The notes: generated by a model not told the origin, from the sequence alone. A stretch of 64,000 bases of DNA from Lacisediminihabitans sp040549465 (GCF_040549465.1 NZ_JBEPTL010000013.1:1-64000); one strand, 5' to 3'; shown: positions 41,731-50,616, counted from the first letter of the stretch. Numbers and translations: made by a program.

Positions 41731-42498
41731 TTACCGGGCAGTCCAACCGCCATCGATGGGCAGTGTCGTGCCGGTGATGAGCGATGCTGCGCGCGAGGCG
41801 AGGAAGACGACCGCGCCGGAGACCTCGCGGGGGGCGCCGATGCGGTGCAGCGCTGCGATCCTGTCTATCGTGTCAGCGCGGAAAGCCGGATCGGACAGCG
41901 CGGCGCTGGTGCCGTCGGTCTCGATGAAGGTCGGGGCGACGGCGTTCACCCGGATGCCGAACTCGCCCCATTCGACGGCCAGCGCCTTGGTCATGTGGAT
42001 GATCGCAGCCTTAGAGATGGCGTAGGTTGATTCGCCCGGCAAGGCAACGAGACCTGCCTGCGAAGCCATGTTGATGATCGCGCCGGAGCCGACCGACCTC
42101 ATGTGACGGGCGGCGTGCTGCGAGATGAAGAAGGTCGCGCGAGTGTTGAACGACCAGACGGCGTCGAAGTCGTCCTCGCTCACGTCGATCGCCGGCGCGA
42201 CGATTCCGCCGCCGGCGTTGTTGACGAGGATGTCGAGCGCGCCCAGTTCCGCGACGGTGCGATCGATGGCTGCGCGGCTCTGTTCGAGGTCCCGCACATC
42301 CATCGGCAGCGCGAGGGCACGGCGACCCAGCGCGGCGATCTCGGCCGTGAGACCGCCATCGTGTGCAGGGTCGCGAAGGCCGAGCGCGACATCCGAGCCG
42401 GCGGCAGCCAGCTCGAGCGCTATCGCCCGGCCGAGCCCACGGCCCGCGCCGGTGACCAGTGCGACGGTACCGCCGAGGTCGAAAAGAGAGTCGGTCAT
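41731..42498 (-). CDS. SDR-family oxidoreductase (3-oxoacyl-ACP-reductase-like)
   Basis: A 255-residue classical short-chain dehydrogenase. The NAD(P) motif TGAGRGLGRAIALELAAAG is near residues 16-34, NNAGG near 92, and YAISKAAIIHMTKALAVEWG (Tyr/Lys). The end ITGTTLPIDGGWTAR is typical. It lacks the mycofactocin-type insertion, so it is a freely exchanging enzyme. It overlaps the upstream SDR gene by 4 bp. Substrate unknown; gluconate-5-dehydrogenase-like enzymes are similar. Confidence 0.9.
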   Translation of the reverse strand: MTDSLFDLGGTVALVTGAGRGLGRAIALELAAAGSDVALGLRDPAHDGGLTAEIAALGRRALALPMDVRDLEQSRAAIDRTVAELGALDILVNNAGGGIVAPAIDVSEDDFDAVWSFNTRATFFISQHAARHMRSVGSGAIINMASQAGLVALPGESTYAISKAAIIHMTKALAVEWGEFGIRVNAVAPTFIETDGTSAALSDPAFRADTIDRIAALHRIGAPREVSGAVVFLASRAASLITGTTLPIDGGWTAR

Positions 42499-43415
42499 AG
42501 TGCGAAGGTCTCTCCGACGAGGCGCTCCGACTCACTCCAGAGCCGGCGGCCGAATGACTCGGCGTGGCTCGACTGGACAGGCTTCGCGAGCACAGGCTGG
42601 CCGGTGATATTGCCGCGCGGTCCCCAGTACTGGCCGCCCTCGGCATCCGGATCCGTCGCCGCGCGCACCGCGAACCAGGCTGCCTTGTCTTTGCCGCCGC
42701 CCACGAAGAACAGCAGGGTGGCGCGTGCTCGTTGACCCGCTGTCGGCTCCATGACGCCCGGCCGCTCCGGACTGTTGCCGTCCTGTCCGCCGCCCGGATG
42801 CGCGACCAGCGCGGTCACGGAACTTCCGGTGGCCCTCAGCCTGCGATCCAACTCGAACCCGAAGGCCTGCGTGGCGTGCTTGGACTGGGCGTAGGCGGCG
42901 AACGACCGGAATCTGCCCGTGCTCTGCAGGTCGTCCGGATTGAGCGCGACCAACCGGGTTGCGCCGCTACCCATCGTCACGATCCTGCTTCCGGGCGTCG
43001 TGGCCAACGTGGGGAAGATCAGGGCGGTGAGCAGGAAGTGGCCGAGGTGGTTCGTGCCGAACATCAGCTCATTGCCGTCGACGGTCTCTTCGCGCCGTTT
43101 GGTCGGCACGACCATGCCGGCGTTCTCGATGATCCCGTCGATCCTGTCGAGGGATGCCAGCTCGGTTGCCGCTGCCCGCACGGAGGCGTAGGAGGCGAGA
43201 TCGAGCACCACCGAGCTCAGCTGCGCTCCCGGCTGGCGCGAGTGGATCGCCGTGATGGCGGCATCCGCTTTCGTCGGATTGCGGGCAGCGATGACGACCC
43301 TCGCACCGGCACCGGTCAGTTGCTCACTGATGAAGTAGCCGATTCCGGCGTTGCCGCCGGTGACGACGAAGGTCTTTCCTGCCTGCGAAGGGAGCTCCAG
43401 CGGGTTCCAGGTCAC
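42495..43415 (-). CDS. SDR-family oxidoreductase (retinol-dehydrogenase-like)
   Basis: A 306-residue extended-type SDR beginning MTWNPLELPSQAGKTFVVTG, with the cofactor motif TGGNAGIGYFISEQL, ENAGM and YAQSKHATQAFGFELD (Tyr/Lys). The C-terminus has GGKDKAAWFAVRAATDPDAE and GGQYWGPRG, found in actinobacterial light-dependent protochlorophyllide-reductase-like SDRs. The GTG start at 43415 is chosen, 2 bp after the chorismate mutase stop. An ORF start at 43460 would overlap that gene. Substrate unknown. Confidence 0.88.
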   Translation of the reverse strand: MTWNPLELPSQAGKTFVVTGGNAGIGYFISEQLTGAGARVVIAARNPTKADAAITAIHSRQPGAQLSSVVLDLASYASVRAAATELASLDRIDGIIENAGMVVPTKRREETVDGNELMFGTNHLGHFLLTALIFPTLATTPGSRIVTMGSGATRLVALNPDDLQSTGRFRSFAAYAQSKHATQAFGFELDRRLRATGSSVTALVAHPGGGQDGNSPERPGVMEPTAGQRARATLLFFVGGGKDKAAWFAVRAATDPDAEGGQYWGPRGNITGQPVLAKPVQSSHAESFGRRLWSESERLVGETFAL

Positions 43416-43416
43416 C

Positions 43417-43734
43417 TCAGGACTGCGTCTCGATGACGCCGGTGTTCGCGATCTGCTCATGCTGGTGGATGACCTCGGCGATGATGAAATTCAGAAACTT
43501 CTCGCCGAAAGCGGGGTCGAGATGCGACTCGGCCGCGAGCGCCTTCAGCTTCGTGATCTGCTGGCGTTCGCGTTCCGGGTCGGCTGGCGGCAGGTCGTTG
43601 GCCGCCTTCAGACGGCCAACCTGCTGGGTGAACTTGAATCTCTCCGCGAGGAGATGCACCAGGGCGGCATCCACGTTGTCGATGCTCTGCCGAAGGCTCA
43701 GGAGCTGGGCTGCTGGATCGCGTTCTTCTGCCAT
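43417..43734 (-). CDS. Chorismate mutase, AroQ class
   Basis: A 105-residue all-helical enzyme converting chorismate to prephenate, in tyrosine and phenylalanine synthesis. The pattern LLSLRQSIDNVDAALVHLLA, then ERFKFTQQVGRLKAANDLPP and a third helix FGEKFLNFIIAEVIHQHEQI, matches AroQ-delta actinobacterial mutases. The key Arg of the first helix and the KxxN-type part of the second are present. It heads a short operon with the two SDR genes. Confidence 0.9.
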   Translation of the reverse strand: MAEERDPAAQLLSLRQSIDNVDAALVHLLAERFKFTQQVGRLKAANDLPPADPERERQQITKLKALAAESHLDPAFGEKFLNFIIAEVIHQHEQIANTGVIETQS

Positions 43735-43754
43735 GACAAAAGGCTACCGTCGGA

Positions 43755-44174
43755 TCAATCGACCAGAGTCAGCGTGACTTCGATGTTGCCGCGGGTGGCG
43801 TTCGAGTACGGGCAGACCTGGTGGGCGGCATCCGCGAGTTCCTGGCGACGCTCGGCCGGCACGTTGGGTGCGTAGATGTCGAGTTCTACGGCGAGACCGA
43901 AACCACCTTCGCCATTCGAGCCGATGCTGACGCTCGCGGAGACCTGGGAATCCTTGGTGTCGACACCGAGATTCTTGCCTACCGCGTGGATGGCGCTGAG
44001 GAAGCAGGCCGAATACCCCGCGGCGAAGAGCTGCTCCGGATTGGTGCCCTCGCCTGAACCACCCATTTCTTTCGGGGGCCGGGTGTCGAAGTCGAGGCGG
44101 TCGTCTTCTGAACGGACATGTCCGTCGCGGCCGCCTCCGGTTGCGTGGGCGATTGCGGTGTAGTTGATTTCCAT
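43755..44174 (-). CDS. Organic hydroperoxide resistance protein, Ohr/OsmC family
   Basis: A 139-residue thiol peroxidase. Both catalytic cysteines are present: AAGYSACFLSAIHAV (peroxidatic, about residue 57) and HQVCPYSNATRGNIEV (about 121). The N-terminal domain (AHATGGGRDGHVRSEDDRLD) is that of Ohr rather than OsmC. It reduces lipid and organic peroxides using lipoylated or thiol partners. No OhrR-type gene is adjacent. Confidence 0.92.
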   Translation of the reverse strand: MEINYTAIAHATGGGRDGHVRSEDDRLDFDTRPPKEMGGSGEGTNPEQLFAAGYSACFLSAIHAVGKNLGVDTKDSQVSASVSIGSNGEGGFGLAVELDIYAPNVPAERRQELADAAHQVCPYSNATRGNIEVTLTLVD

Positions 44175-44277
44175 TGCTTCAGCCGACCACCAGAATCTGG
44201 GCGTTTGCCTAGTGCGAGGTCACCGCGCATGTGGAGAGCAGAATCGTGGCGCTCGCGGGGGCGGCTGAACACGAGCC

Positions 44278-44925
44278 CTACGCCAGCGGTCGGTCGCGGA
44301 ACAGCACCGGGCGCCCTGCGTAGCGCACGAGCCGCTTCTCGAGTCCGGTTTTGACGGCGGGCCATTCGTCGACGACCACTGAGAAGACGACGGTGTCGCG
44401 CCACGTGCCGTCCGCGCGCGGGCGATCACGGCGCAGGATGCCCTCGAAGGTCGCACCGATGCCGGCGATGGCGGCACGGGAACGGCTGTTCATGGCATCC
44501 GCTTGGATCTTGACCCGGCCGAAACCGCTGTCGAAGGCGAGACCCAGCATCAACAGCTTGGTCTCAGCGTTGACGGCGGTGCCCCAGACCCGCGGGTCGA
44601 AAGCCGTCCAGCCGATGTGGGTGCTCTCGTTCTCCGGATCGAAGTCGCCGAGCGTCGAGACGCCAACGACGGCCCCGTCATGCGGCCCGCCGACGAGGAT
44701 GACGGCGTACGGGTTGCCGGTCTCCCAGGTGAAATAACCCTCAGCCCATTCGACGAAACCGGCCTCGGTATCGCGGTAGCCGGCAGGACCGCGGCCGAAA
44801 CCACCGGCGAAGGTAATCGGATGCCCGATCGCCAGGAACAGTGCGGGCAGGTGTTCTTTCGCCAACGGCTCCAACCGAACGAAGTCTCCACCGATGGGCG
44901 CGGGTACGGGGCGTGTCGCAGTCAC
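44278..44925 (-). CDS. GNAT family N-acetyltransferase (RimJ/RimL-like)
   Basis: A 215-residue acetyltransferase of the RimJ/RimL type: VRLEPLAKEHLPALFLAIG at the start, STLGDFDPENESTHIGWTAF, the acetyl-CoA loop WGTAVNAETKLLMLGLAFD, and VKIQADAMNSRSRAAIAGIG. GTG 44925 (MTATRPVPAP) is chosen. The frame runs further upstream, but no conserved residues lie there. Target could be a ribosomal protein or small amine; not determinable. Confidence 0.85.
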   Translation of the reverse strand: MTATRPVPAPIGGDFVRLEPLAKEHLPALFLAIGHPITFAGGFGRGPAGYRDTEAGFVEWAEGYFTWETGNPYAVILVGGPHDGAVVGVSTLGDFDPENESTHIGWTAFDPRVWGTAVNAETKLLMLGLAFDSGFGRVKIQADAMNSRSRAAIAGIGATFEGILRRDRPRADGTWRDTVVFSVVVDEWPAVKTGLEKRLVRYAGRPVLFRDRPLA

Positions 44926-45001
44926 GCTGCCCAGTCTGGCAGTGGGCGGTGACACGATGATAACCGTGAGCGATGCAGCCCTCATCCATGGTCCTGAGAC
45001 G

Positions 45002-45715
45002 TCAGAGCTGCGGGACGATCTCTGCCAGGTGGCGGCCCCAGCGACGGTAGAGGGAAGAGTAGCTGAATACCTCGCCGACATAGTCCGATGCCTCGGCCTC
45101 TGGCAGGCGAACCAGGTGCACACCCTTCTCCTCTGCACAGACACTGCGCGCGTCCGCGTTGAGCGTCTGGACGTGATCCTCCAGGACCCCCCTCACGATG
45201 GGTCGGACCTGGACGTGTCTGGCGACATCCTGCACTTCGCCCACCAGTATCTTCGCGGTCCTGGCCGAAGTCGTCGTCAGGTAGGCGAGCAGACGCTGAA
45301 GCTCAGCGCGCCATCGGCTATGGCTCGCGAGGGCCAGCGCATCCGCGACGCCGGGAAGCACAAGCACGATGTCGAAACTCGGCAGAGAGTTCAACTCCCG
45401 CAGGCAGGCAGCTACGCCGGCGAGTTTCAGGTTCGGGGTCGGGAGCGACTCCCAGTCGACGCCGCGGCCTGTCGTCTGTGCCAGCGCCATGGCGAACTGG
45501 CAGGCGAGGGCCTGCTCGAAAGTCTGCACGCCGATCCCTGCACCCGCTATTCCGCCGACGACCAGAAGGGAGAGCGGATCGCGCCCCTCGATCGCGCCGT
45601 GTGGGGCATCGGACGGTGTGCCGGCGGAGAGCCTGGTCGGAACCCCGGAGGAGTAGTTCCAAGCGATGACAGGCCGCAACAGGACACGAAACGGTCGCAT
45701 TATGAAGTGGCTCAT
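45002..45715 (-). CDS. SGNH-hydrolase-like protein with degenerate active site
   Basis: A 237-residue protein whose layout follows SGNH/GDSL esterases, but every catalytic block is altered. Block I, normally GDS, reads VVGGIAGAGIGV (Ile56 where Ser is expected). Block III, normally GxND, reads PGVADAL (Ala124 for Asn). Block V, normally DxxH, reads VFSYSSLYRRWG without His. It is therefore probably not a hydrolase but a binding or structural protein (inference). It lies 28 bp downstream of purA on the same strand. An alternative is a very divergent SGNH group using other residues. Confidence 0.65.
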   Translation of the reverse strand: MSHFIMRPFRVLLRPVIAWNYSSGVPTRLSAGTPSDAPHGAIEGRDPLSLLVVGGIAGAGIGVQTFEQALACQFAMALAQTTGRGVDWESLPTPNLKLAGVAACLRELNSLPSFDIVLVLPGVADALALASHSRWRAELQRLLAYLTTTSARTAKILVGEVQDVARHVQVRPIVRGVLEDHVQTLNADARSVCAEEKGVHLVRLPEAEASDYVGEVFSYSSLYRRWGRHLAEIVPQL

Positions 45716-45743
45716 CGTCGGAAAGACTCGTCGTCCGGTGAAC

Positions 45744-47030
45744 TCAGCCGAGGAGGTCGTAGCGCTGCAGGATGGCCTCGCGATCAGGTCCGACGCCGAT
45801 CGCGGACATCCGCGATCCGCTCATCGCCTCGAGCGCTAACACGTAGTCCCGCGCGTTCTGCGGAAGCTCCTCGAAGGTGCGTACGCCGGTGATGTCCTCT
45901 GACCAGCCGGGAAACTCCTCGTAGATCGGCACCGCGTGGTGGAAGTCGGACTGGGAGACCGGAACTTCTTCGACCCGGGTTCCGTCGACGTCGTAGGCGA
46001 CGCAGACGGGGATCTTCTCGAGACCGGTAAGCACGTCGAGCTTGGTCAGCACGAAGTCGGTCACACCGTTGACCCGCGCGGAGTAGCGCGCGACGGGGGC
46101 GTCGTACCAGCCGGTGCGGCGCGGGCGACCTGTCGTCGTGCCGAACTCGAAGCCCTTGGACCGCAGGAACTCGCCCGACTCGTCGTGGAGTTCGGTGGGG
46201 AAGGGGCCGGCCCCGACGCGGGTCGTGTAGGCCTTGACGACGGCGATCACCCTGTCGATGCGGTTGGGTGCGACACCGGAGCCTGTTGCGGCGCCACCAC
46301 TGGTGGCGTTCGAGCTCGTGACGAAGGGGTAGGTGCCGTGGTCGACATCCAGCATTGTCGCCTGGCCGCCCTCGAACAGCACCGTTTTGCCGGCCTCGAG
46401 CGCCTGGTTGAGCACGAGTCCGGTGTCGGCGACCATCGGGCGCAGCCGATCGGCGTAGGAGAGCAGGTCGTTCACGACCTCGTCGACACCGATGGCACGA
46501 CGGTTGTAGATCTTCACCAGCAGGTGGTTCTTCTGGTCGAGGGCTCCTTCAACCTTCTGGCGCAGGATGTTCTCGTCGAAGATGTCCTGGATTCGGATGC
46601 CGACGCGGTTGATCTTGTCGGCGTAGGCCGGTCCGATGCCTCGCCCCGTCGTCCCGATCTGACGCTTGCCGAGGAAGCGCTCGGTGACCTTGTCGAGGGT
46701 GCGGTGGTACTGCGTAATGACGTGGGCGTTCGCGCTCACCAGGAGCCTGGAGACATCCACTCCCCTGGCGCCCAGCGCATCGAGCTCGTGGAACAGCACC
46801 TCGATGTCGACAACTACACCATTGGCGATCACCGGTACGACGTCGGGGCTGAGGATGCCGGAGGGCAGCAGGTGGAGCGCGTACTTCTCGTCACCGACCA
46901 CGACAGTGTGGCCGGCGTTGTTGCCGCCGTTGAACTTGACGACGTAGTCGACGCGGCTGCCGAGCAGGTCGGTCGCTTTGCCCTTGCCTTCGTCGCCCCA
47001 CTGGGCGCCGATCAAAACGATTGCGGGCAT
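45744..47030 (-). CDS. purA: Adenylosuccinate synthetase
   Basis: GTP-dependent conversion of IMP to adenylosuccinate, first step from IMP to AMP. The 428-residue protein has GAQWGDEGKGKATDLLG at the N-terminus, GGNNAGHTVVV, VNRxGIR-type residues and TTTGRPRRTGWYDAPVARYS near 300. Length and motifs are typical. ATG 47030. It probably forms a transcript with the SGNH-like gene. It is the last of the purine genes in the window. Confidence 0.97.
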   Translation of the reverse strand: MPAIVLIGAQWGDEGKGKATDLLGSRVDYVVKFNGGNNAGHTVVVGDEKYALHLLPSGILSPDVVPVIANGVVVDIEVLFHELDALGARGVDVSRLLVSANAHVITQYHRTLDKVTERFLGKRQIGTTGRGIGPAYADKINRVGIRIQDIFDENILRQKVEGALDQKNHLLVKIYNRRAIGVDEVVNDLLSYADRLRPMVADTGLVLNQALEAGKTVLFEGGQATMLDVDHGTYPFVTSSNATSGGAATGSGVAPNRIDRVIAVVKAYTTRVGAGPFPTELHDESGEFLRSKGFEFGTTTGRPRRTGWYDAPVARYSARVNGVTDFVLTKLDVLTGLEKIPVCVAYDVDGTRVEEVPVSQSDFHHAVPIYEEFPGWSEDITGVRTFEELPQNARDYVLALEAMSGSRMSAIGVGPDREAILQRYDLLG

Positions 47031-47157
47031 GGAGGGATCCCTTCGATTGGGTGGGGATTACACCCCATTCTACCTGTGACGCCCCGTCGGGCTGGGATCG
47101 GGCGGATCGTCTCCTGTCGGATGCCGGACCGGGGCCATCACGGGTCTCGCCGAATTT

Positions 47158-47181
47158 AACTTGCACAAGTATGTGCAAGTT
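47158..47181. promoter_or_regulatory. TetR operator: perfect palindrome with 10-bp arms
   Basis: AACTTGCACA (47158-47167) and TGTGCAAGTT (47172-47181) flank AGTA. It lies 14 bp upstream of the TetR gene start, which fits autorepression of the TetR/pseudo-ABC/YhgE operon. Confidence 0.85.
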
Positions 47182-47195
47182 ATTACGATGGAACG

Positions 47196-47846
47196 ATGAG
47201 CACAGAAAATGCACGGGCCCCTCGCCGAGATGCCACGGAGAACCGCGCAGCACTTCTCGATGCCGCCCGCCTACTGCTCAACCGCGACCCGAGCGCCTCA
47301 CTCGAGGCGATCGCGGCGGCGGCGGGCCTCAGCCGTCGATCCGTCTACGGCCACTTCGCAAACCGGGACGACCTGCTACTCGAACTGGTGACTTCGGGAA
47401 CAGCACGTGTCGCATCCGCCCTCGAAGGCGTCGCCCACCCGGACCCGACAGTGCGGCTGGCCCTCATCGCCTCGCGACTGTGGCGCGAGGTCGAAAGCGT
47501 GCGGGTGATGGCGGTCGTCGCCATCCGCGGTCCGCTCGCCTCCCACACGACAGCGGCACTGGCACCCGTTCGCACGGCGGTTCGCGAAGCGATCGATGAC
47601 GGCCAGGGCACAGGAGCCATGCGACAGGACCTGCCCGTCGAGCGGCTCGCTCGCCTGGTGGAAGAGACGGCACTTGTCGTGCTCGAGGAGTCCGCCGAGC
47701 ATCCGCTCGGAGCTCGCGACGGCCACAACCTCGTGATGCTCATGACCCTGGGGGTCGTGGGATACGGATGGCGCGACGCCCAGTCCGTGATCGATGGCGC
47801 ACCTGAACTCAGCTGGTCTGCTCCGCAGGAAGAGGACGCATCATGA
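47196..47846 (+). CDS. TetR-family transcriptional regulator
   Basis: A 216-residue repressor. The helix-turn-helix SLEAIAAAAGLSRRSVYGHF and ANRDDLL lie at about residues 33-60; the C-terminal half is the ligand domain. It is the first gene of a three-gene operon (4-bp overlap with the next gene) behind a perfect operator. The same three-gene layout, TetR, ABC-like protein and YhgE/Pip membrane protein, is a recurrent actinobacterial unit (remembered). Confidence 0.9.
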   Translation: MSTENARAPRRDATENRAALLDAARLLLNRDPSASLEAIAAAAGLSRRSVYGHFANRDDLLLELVTSGTARVASALEGVAHPDPTVRLALIASRLWREVESVRVMAVVAIRGPLASHTTAALAPVRTAVREAIDDGQGTGAMRQDLPVERLARLVEETALVVLEESAEHPLGARDGHNLVMLMTLGVVGYGWRDAQSVIDGAPELSWSAPQEEDAS

Positions 47847-48649
47847 CGCGAATCACCCTCGACAGCGCCAGCGTGGGACAGGGTCTCGGCGCGGCCGTCC
47901 CGTCGCTCAGTGTCACCATTGAGGCCGGCACCGTCTCGGTTCTCGCCGTGGAGTCCGACGAGCGCCCCATGCTGGTCTCGCTGCTGCTCGGCGGCCGCCT
48001 GCGCCCCGATTCCGGCACCGCGCTCATCGATGGCCGTGACGATCTCGACGAGCTGCGCAGGAGCACCGCACTCGTCGACACTCCCGTCGTCGCCGAGCCG
48101 CCGGCCGGCGTCCCGCTCGCCAGGGTCGTCGCCGAAGAATTCTCCTTCTCCTCCCGTCCGGCCTCCCGGCGCGACGTGCGCAGCTTTCTCAAGCGTCACG
48201 GAATCGATGACTACGAGAAGCTGCCGATCCGCGCGCTTCCCGCTGTCGAACGCATCCGGCTGCTCTGCGAACTCGCCGTGCTGCGACCCGGCGTCACGGC
48301 GATCGTGGTGACGTCCCCGGAGCGGCACGGTGCCGCGCCGTCCTACTGGTTCGAGGTCCTCACCGAGATCGCAACCCGCGGAACCGCCGTCGCCATCGTC
48401 ACGGATGCCGCAACCGCCGGCATCCTGCTCGGGCTCGGCGCGTGTGACGCTCTCGCACCTGCCGCACCTGCCGCACATATCGCACCTGCCGCACCGGTCG
48501 CACCTGCCGAACCTGCCGAACCGGAGACCGTCGACGAGCACGACGAAGAGCCAGCCCTCCCCGATCCGATCGACGAGCCTTCCGCGCCGTCGACCCCCGA
48601 ACCTCTCGGCGACGCTGGCCCTTCCGCACCAGCCTCCCTCGAAAGCTGA
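47843..48649 (+). CDS. ABC-ATPase-like protein with degenerate nucleotide site
   Basis: A 268-residue protein resembling the nucleotide domain of an ABC exporter: IEAGTVSVLAVESDERPMLV then SLLLGGRLRPDSGTALIDGR is the region where a P-loop should be, but no GxxGxGK(S/T) is present. The signature region reads IRALPAVERIRLLCELAVLRP, without LSGGQ, and the Walker B region is AIVVTSPERHG. The last 65 residues are an Ala/Pro/Glu-rich tail with repeated APAAPA/AEPAEPE. It is therefore probably a non-hydrolysing partner of the YhgE protein. ATGA overlap with the TetR gene. Confidence 0.7.
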   Translation: MTRITLDSASVGQGLGAAVPSLSVTIEAGTVSVLAVESDERPMLVSLLLGGRLRPDSGTALIDGRDDLDELRRSTALVDTPVVAEPPAGVPLARVVAEEFSFSSRPASRRDVRSFLKRHGIDDYEKLPIRALPAVERIRLLCELAVLRPGVTAIVVTSPERHGAAPSYWFEVLTEIATRGTAVAIVTDAATAGILLGLGACDALAPAAPAAHIAPAAPVAPAEPAEPETVDEHDEEPALPDPIDEPSAPSTPEPLGDAGPSAPASLES

Positions 48650-48653
48650 AGCA

Positions 48654-50504
48654 ATGACAGTCATCAACCTGGTCCGCAGCGAGTTCGCCCGCCTGATCTC
48701 GAGCCGCATGGGCCTCATCTCGCTCATCGCGCTCATGTGCGTACCGATCGTCTACGGCGGTCTCTACCTCTACGGCAACAAAGATCCCTATGCCAATCTC
48801 GAGCAGGTGCCCGCGGCACTCGTCGTGAACGACAGGGGCGCGATGATCGACGGCACGGCGACCAACTACGGCGAGAAGGCCGCCAAACAGCTGCTGAAAG
48901 ATAAGGACTTCGGCTGGGTGAAGGTCAGCTCCGCCGAAGCGAAAAAGGGTATCGACAACGGCACCTACGATTTCGGAATCACCTTTCCGGCATCCTTCAC
49001 CAAGGATCTGAGCTCGGCATCGGGCGACGACCCCAGCGCGGCGAAACTCGTGCTCACCACCAACGACACCAACAGTTACCTCAGTACGACGATCGCCAAG
49101 CAGGCCGCGGAGGCGGTGCGCGTACAACTCGCCAAGCAGGTGGGTGAGAAGGCATCGTCGACGCTGCTGAACTCGATCGGTTCGATTCGCGACGGCCTGC
49201 TCACGGCCGACGACGGAGCCAAGCAGCTGTCGGATGGCGCGGCCGCCGCCTCGACCGGTGCGACGTCGCTCGCCTCAGGTGCGGCCGCGCTCACCAGCGG
49301 ACTCGCCCAGCTCGACTCGAAGGCTGCGGCCCTGCCGTCGAGCACCGCACAGCTCAGCGCCGGCGCGACCAAAGTCTCCAACGGGCTGGCGCAACTGAAC
49401 AGCGGCGTGCAGGGGCAGGCGGCACTCATCGCCAATGCCCAGAAGGCCGCTACCGACGCTCAGGCCTACCAGAGCCAGGTGAGGCAACAGCTTCTCGACG
49501 CTGGCGTCGACCCGGCACTCGTCGGCCAGGTCGATGGCGAGCTGGTGAAACTGGTCTCCGCCACCAACGGTGCGGCAACCGGCGCCGCCGCGCTCAACCA
49601 GCTCTCCGCCGGCGCTGCCCAGGTCTCCGCGGGCGCCTCCCAGCTGAACACATCGGCTCCGGCTCTCGCCAAGGCTGTGCACTCGGCGGCGACCGGCGCA
49701 TCCGGCCTGTCGTCCGGCGCGAATCAGCTCGCATCGGGTACAGCCACTCTCGCCACCGGCGTGCGTGAACTCAGCACCTCGCTGAACGACGCGACCGGCA
49801 AGATCCCCGACTCGACCAGCACACAGAACACGGATACCGCCAAGGCCATCGCGAATCCGCTGCTCGTCGACCAGAAGGCGGTCACCGAGGCGCAGAACTA
49901 CGGCGCAGGGCTTGCGCCGTTCTTCCTGAGCCTCGCGGCCTGGATCGGCATGTACGCGCTGTTCCTCATCATCCGTCCGCTGTCGCGTCGTGCGCTCACC
50001 GCGGTTCGTCGGCCGATTCGCACGACCCTCGCCGGCTGGTTCACCCCGGCCGTGCTCGGCGTGGTGCAGATGATCGCCCTGTTCCTCATCGTGACACTGG
50101 TGCTGCATCTCACCGTTGCCAACGGACTGGGGATGCTCGCCTTCCTGGCCTTCACCTCGATCACCTTCGCGGCCATCATCCTGGCGCTCAATGTGCTGCT
50201 CGGCAGTGTCGGGCAGTTCCTCGGTCTGATCCTCATGGTCGTACAGCTGGTGACGGCCGGCGGCACCTTCCCCTGGCAGACGCTGCCCGGCCCGTTGCGC
50301 GCGCTGCACGAGGCGCTGCCGATGAGCCATGCGGTGGATGGCGTGAGGCAGCTCATGTACGGCGGTCCGGGCAATCTGTGGTCGGCCGCCCTGCCGCTGC
50401 TCGCCTGGCTGGTCGGAGCCCTCGTGGTCTCCTGTCTCGGCGCACTCAGGCAGGGCAGGTTCCGCACGCTGCGTGAGCTCCGGCCGTCGCCGCTCGGGGC
50501 CTGA
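48654..50504 (+). CDS. YhgE/Pip domain membrane protein
   Basis: A 616-residue membrane protein. An N-terminal transmembrane helix (MGLISLIALMCVPIVYGGLY) leads into an extracytoplasmic domain (DPYANLEQVPAALVVNDRGA). A long coiled region follows, made of repeated LSxGAxxL units (TSLASGAAALTSGLAQL, QLSAGATKVSNGLAQL), then five or so C-terminal helices with the ABC2-type PLSHAVDG-like stretch EALPMSHAVDGVRQLMYGG. YhgE/Pip proteins include phage-infection and type VII-related exporters. Start ATG 48654 chosen; the frame is open for 324 bp upstream within the previous gene. Confidence 0.88.
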   Translation: MTVINLVRSEFARLISSRMGLISLIALMCVPIVYGGLYLYGNKDPYANLEQVPAALVVNDRGAMIDGTATNYGEKAAKQLLKDKDFGWVKVSSAEAKKGIDNGTYDFGITFPASFTKDLSSASGDDPSAAKLVLTTNDTNSYLSTTIAKQAAEAVRVQLAKQVGEKASSTLLNSIGSIRDGLLTADDGAKQLSDGAAAASTGATSLASGAAALTSGLAQLDSKAAALPSSTAQLSAGATKVSNGLAQLNSGVQGQAALIANAQKAATDAQAYQSQVRQQLLDAGVDPALVGQVDGELVKLVSATNGAATGAAALNQLSAGAAQVSAGASQLNTSAPALAKAVHSAATGASGLSSGANQLASGTATLATGVRELSTSLNDATGKIPDSTSTQNTDTAKAIANPLLVDQKAVTEAQNYGAGLAPFFLSLAAWIGMYALFLIIRPLSRRALTAVRRPIRTTLAGWFTPAVLGVVQMIALFLIVTLVLHLTVANGLGMLAFLAFTSITFAAIILALNVLLGSVGQFLGLILMVVQLVTAGGTFPWQTLPGPLRALHEALPMSHAVDGVRQLMYGGPGNLWSAALPLLAWLVGALVVSCLGALRQGRFRTLRELRPSPLGA

Positions 50505-50543
50505 CCCCTGACGCCGGACGCCGGACGCCTGACCCCTGACGCC
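50499..50543 (+). repeat. Direct repeat after the YhgE gene
   Basis: GCCTGACCCCTGACGCC occurs at 50499-50515 and 50527-50543, separated by GGACGCCGGAC. The first copy contains the stop codon of the YhgE gene. Confidence 0.8.
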
Positions 50544-50550
50544 ATCCCGG

Positions 50551-50616
50551 TAGCGCTGTCGTTTCGGCCGTCCGCTGCTGTTTAATCGACAGCATGAGGC
50601 CGAAACGACAGCGCTA
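50551..50616. terminator. Perfect 19-bp inverted repeat with a nested hairpin
   Basis: TAGCGCTGTCGTTTCGGCC (50551-50569) and its exact complement (50598-50616) enclose a second stem, GCTGT (50577-50581) / ACAGC (50589-50593). It lies between the convergent YhgE and methyltransferase genes. The arm length and perfect match equal those of the hairpin after purF (2893-2940), although the sequences differ. Terminator or REP-like element. Confidence 0.65.

Noticed and set aside
48330..48653. In-frame upstream extension of the YhgE gene inside the ABC-like gene
   Set aside because: Would give a low-complexity Ser/Pro/Leu leader overlapping a supported gene; ATG 48654 precedes a normal N-terminal helix.
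47345..48736. 463-codon minus-strand frame opposite the TetR and ABC-like genes
   Set aside because: Gly/Arg/Asp-rich shadow without motifs; the plus-strand genes are well supported.
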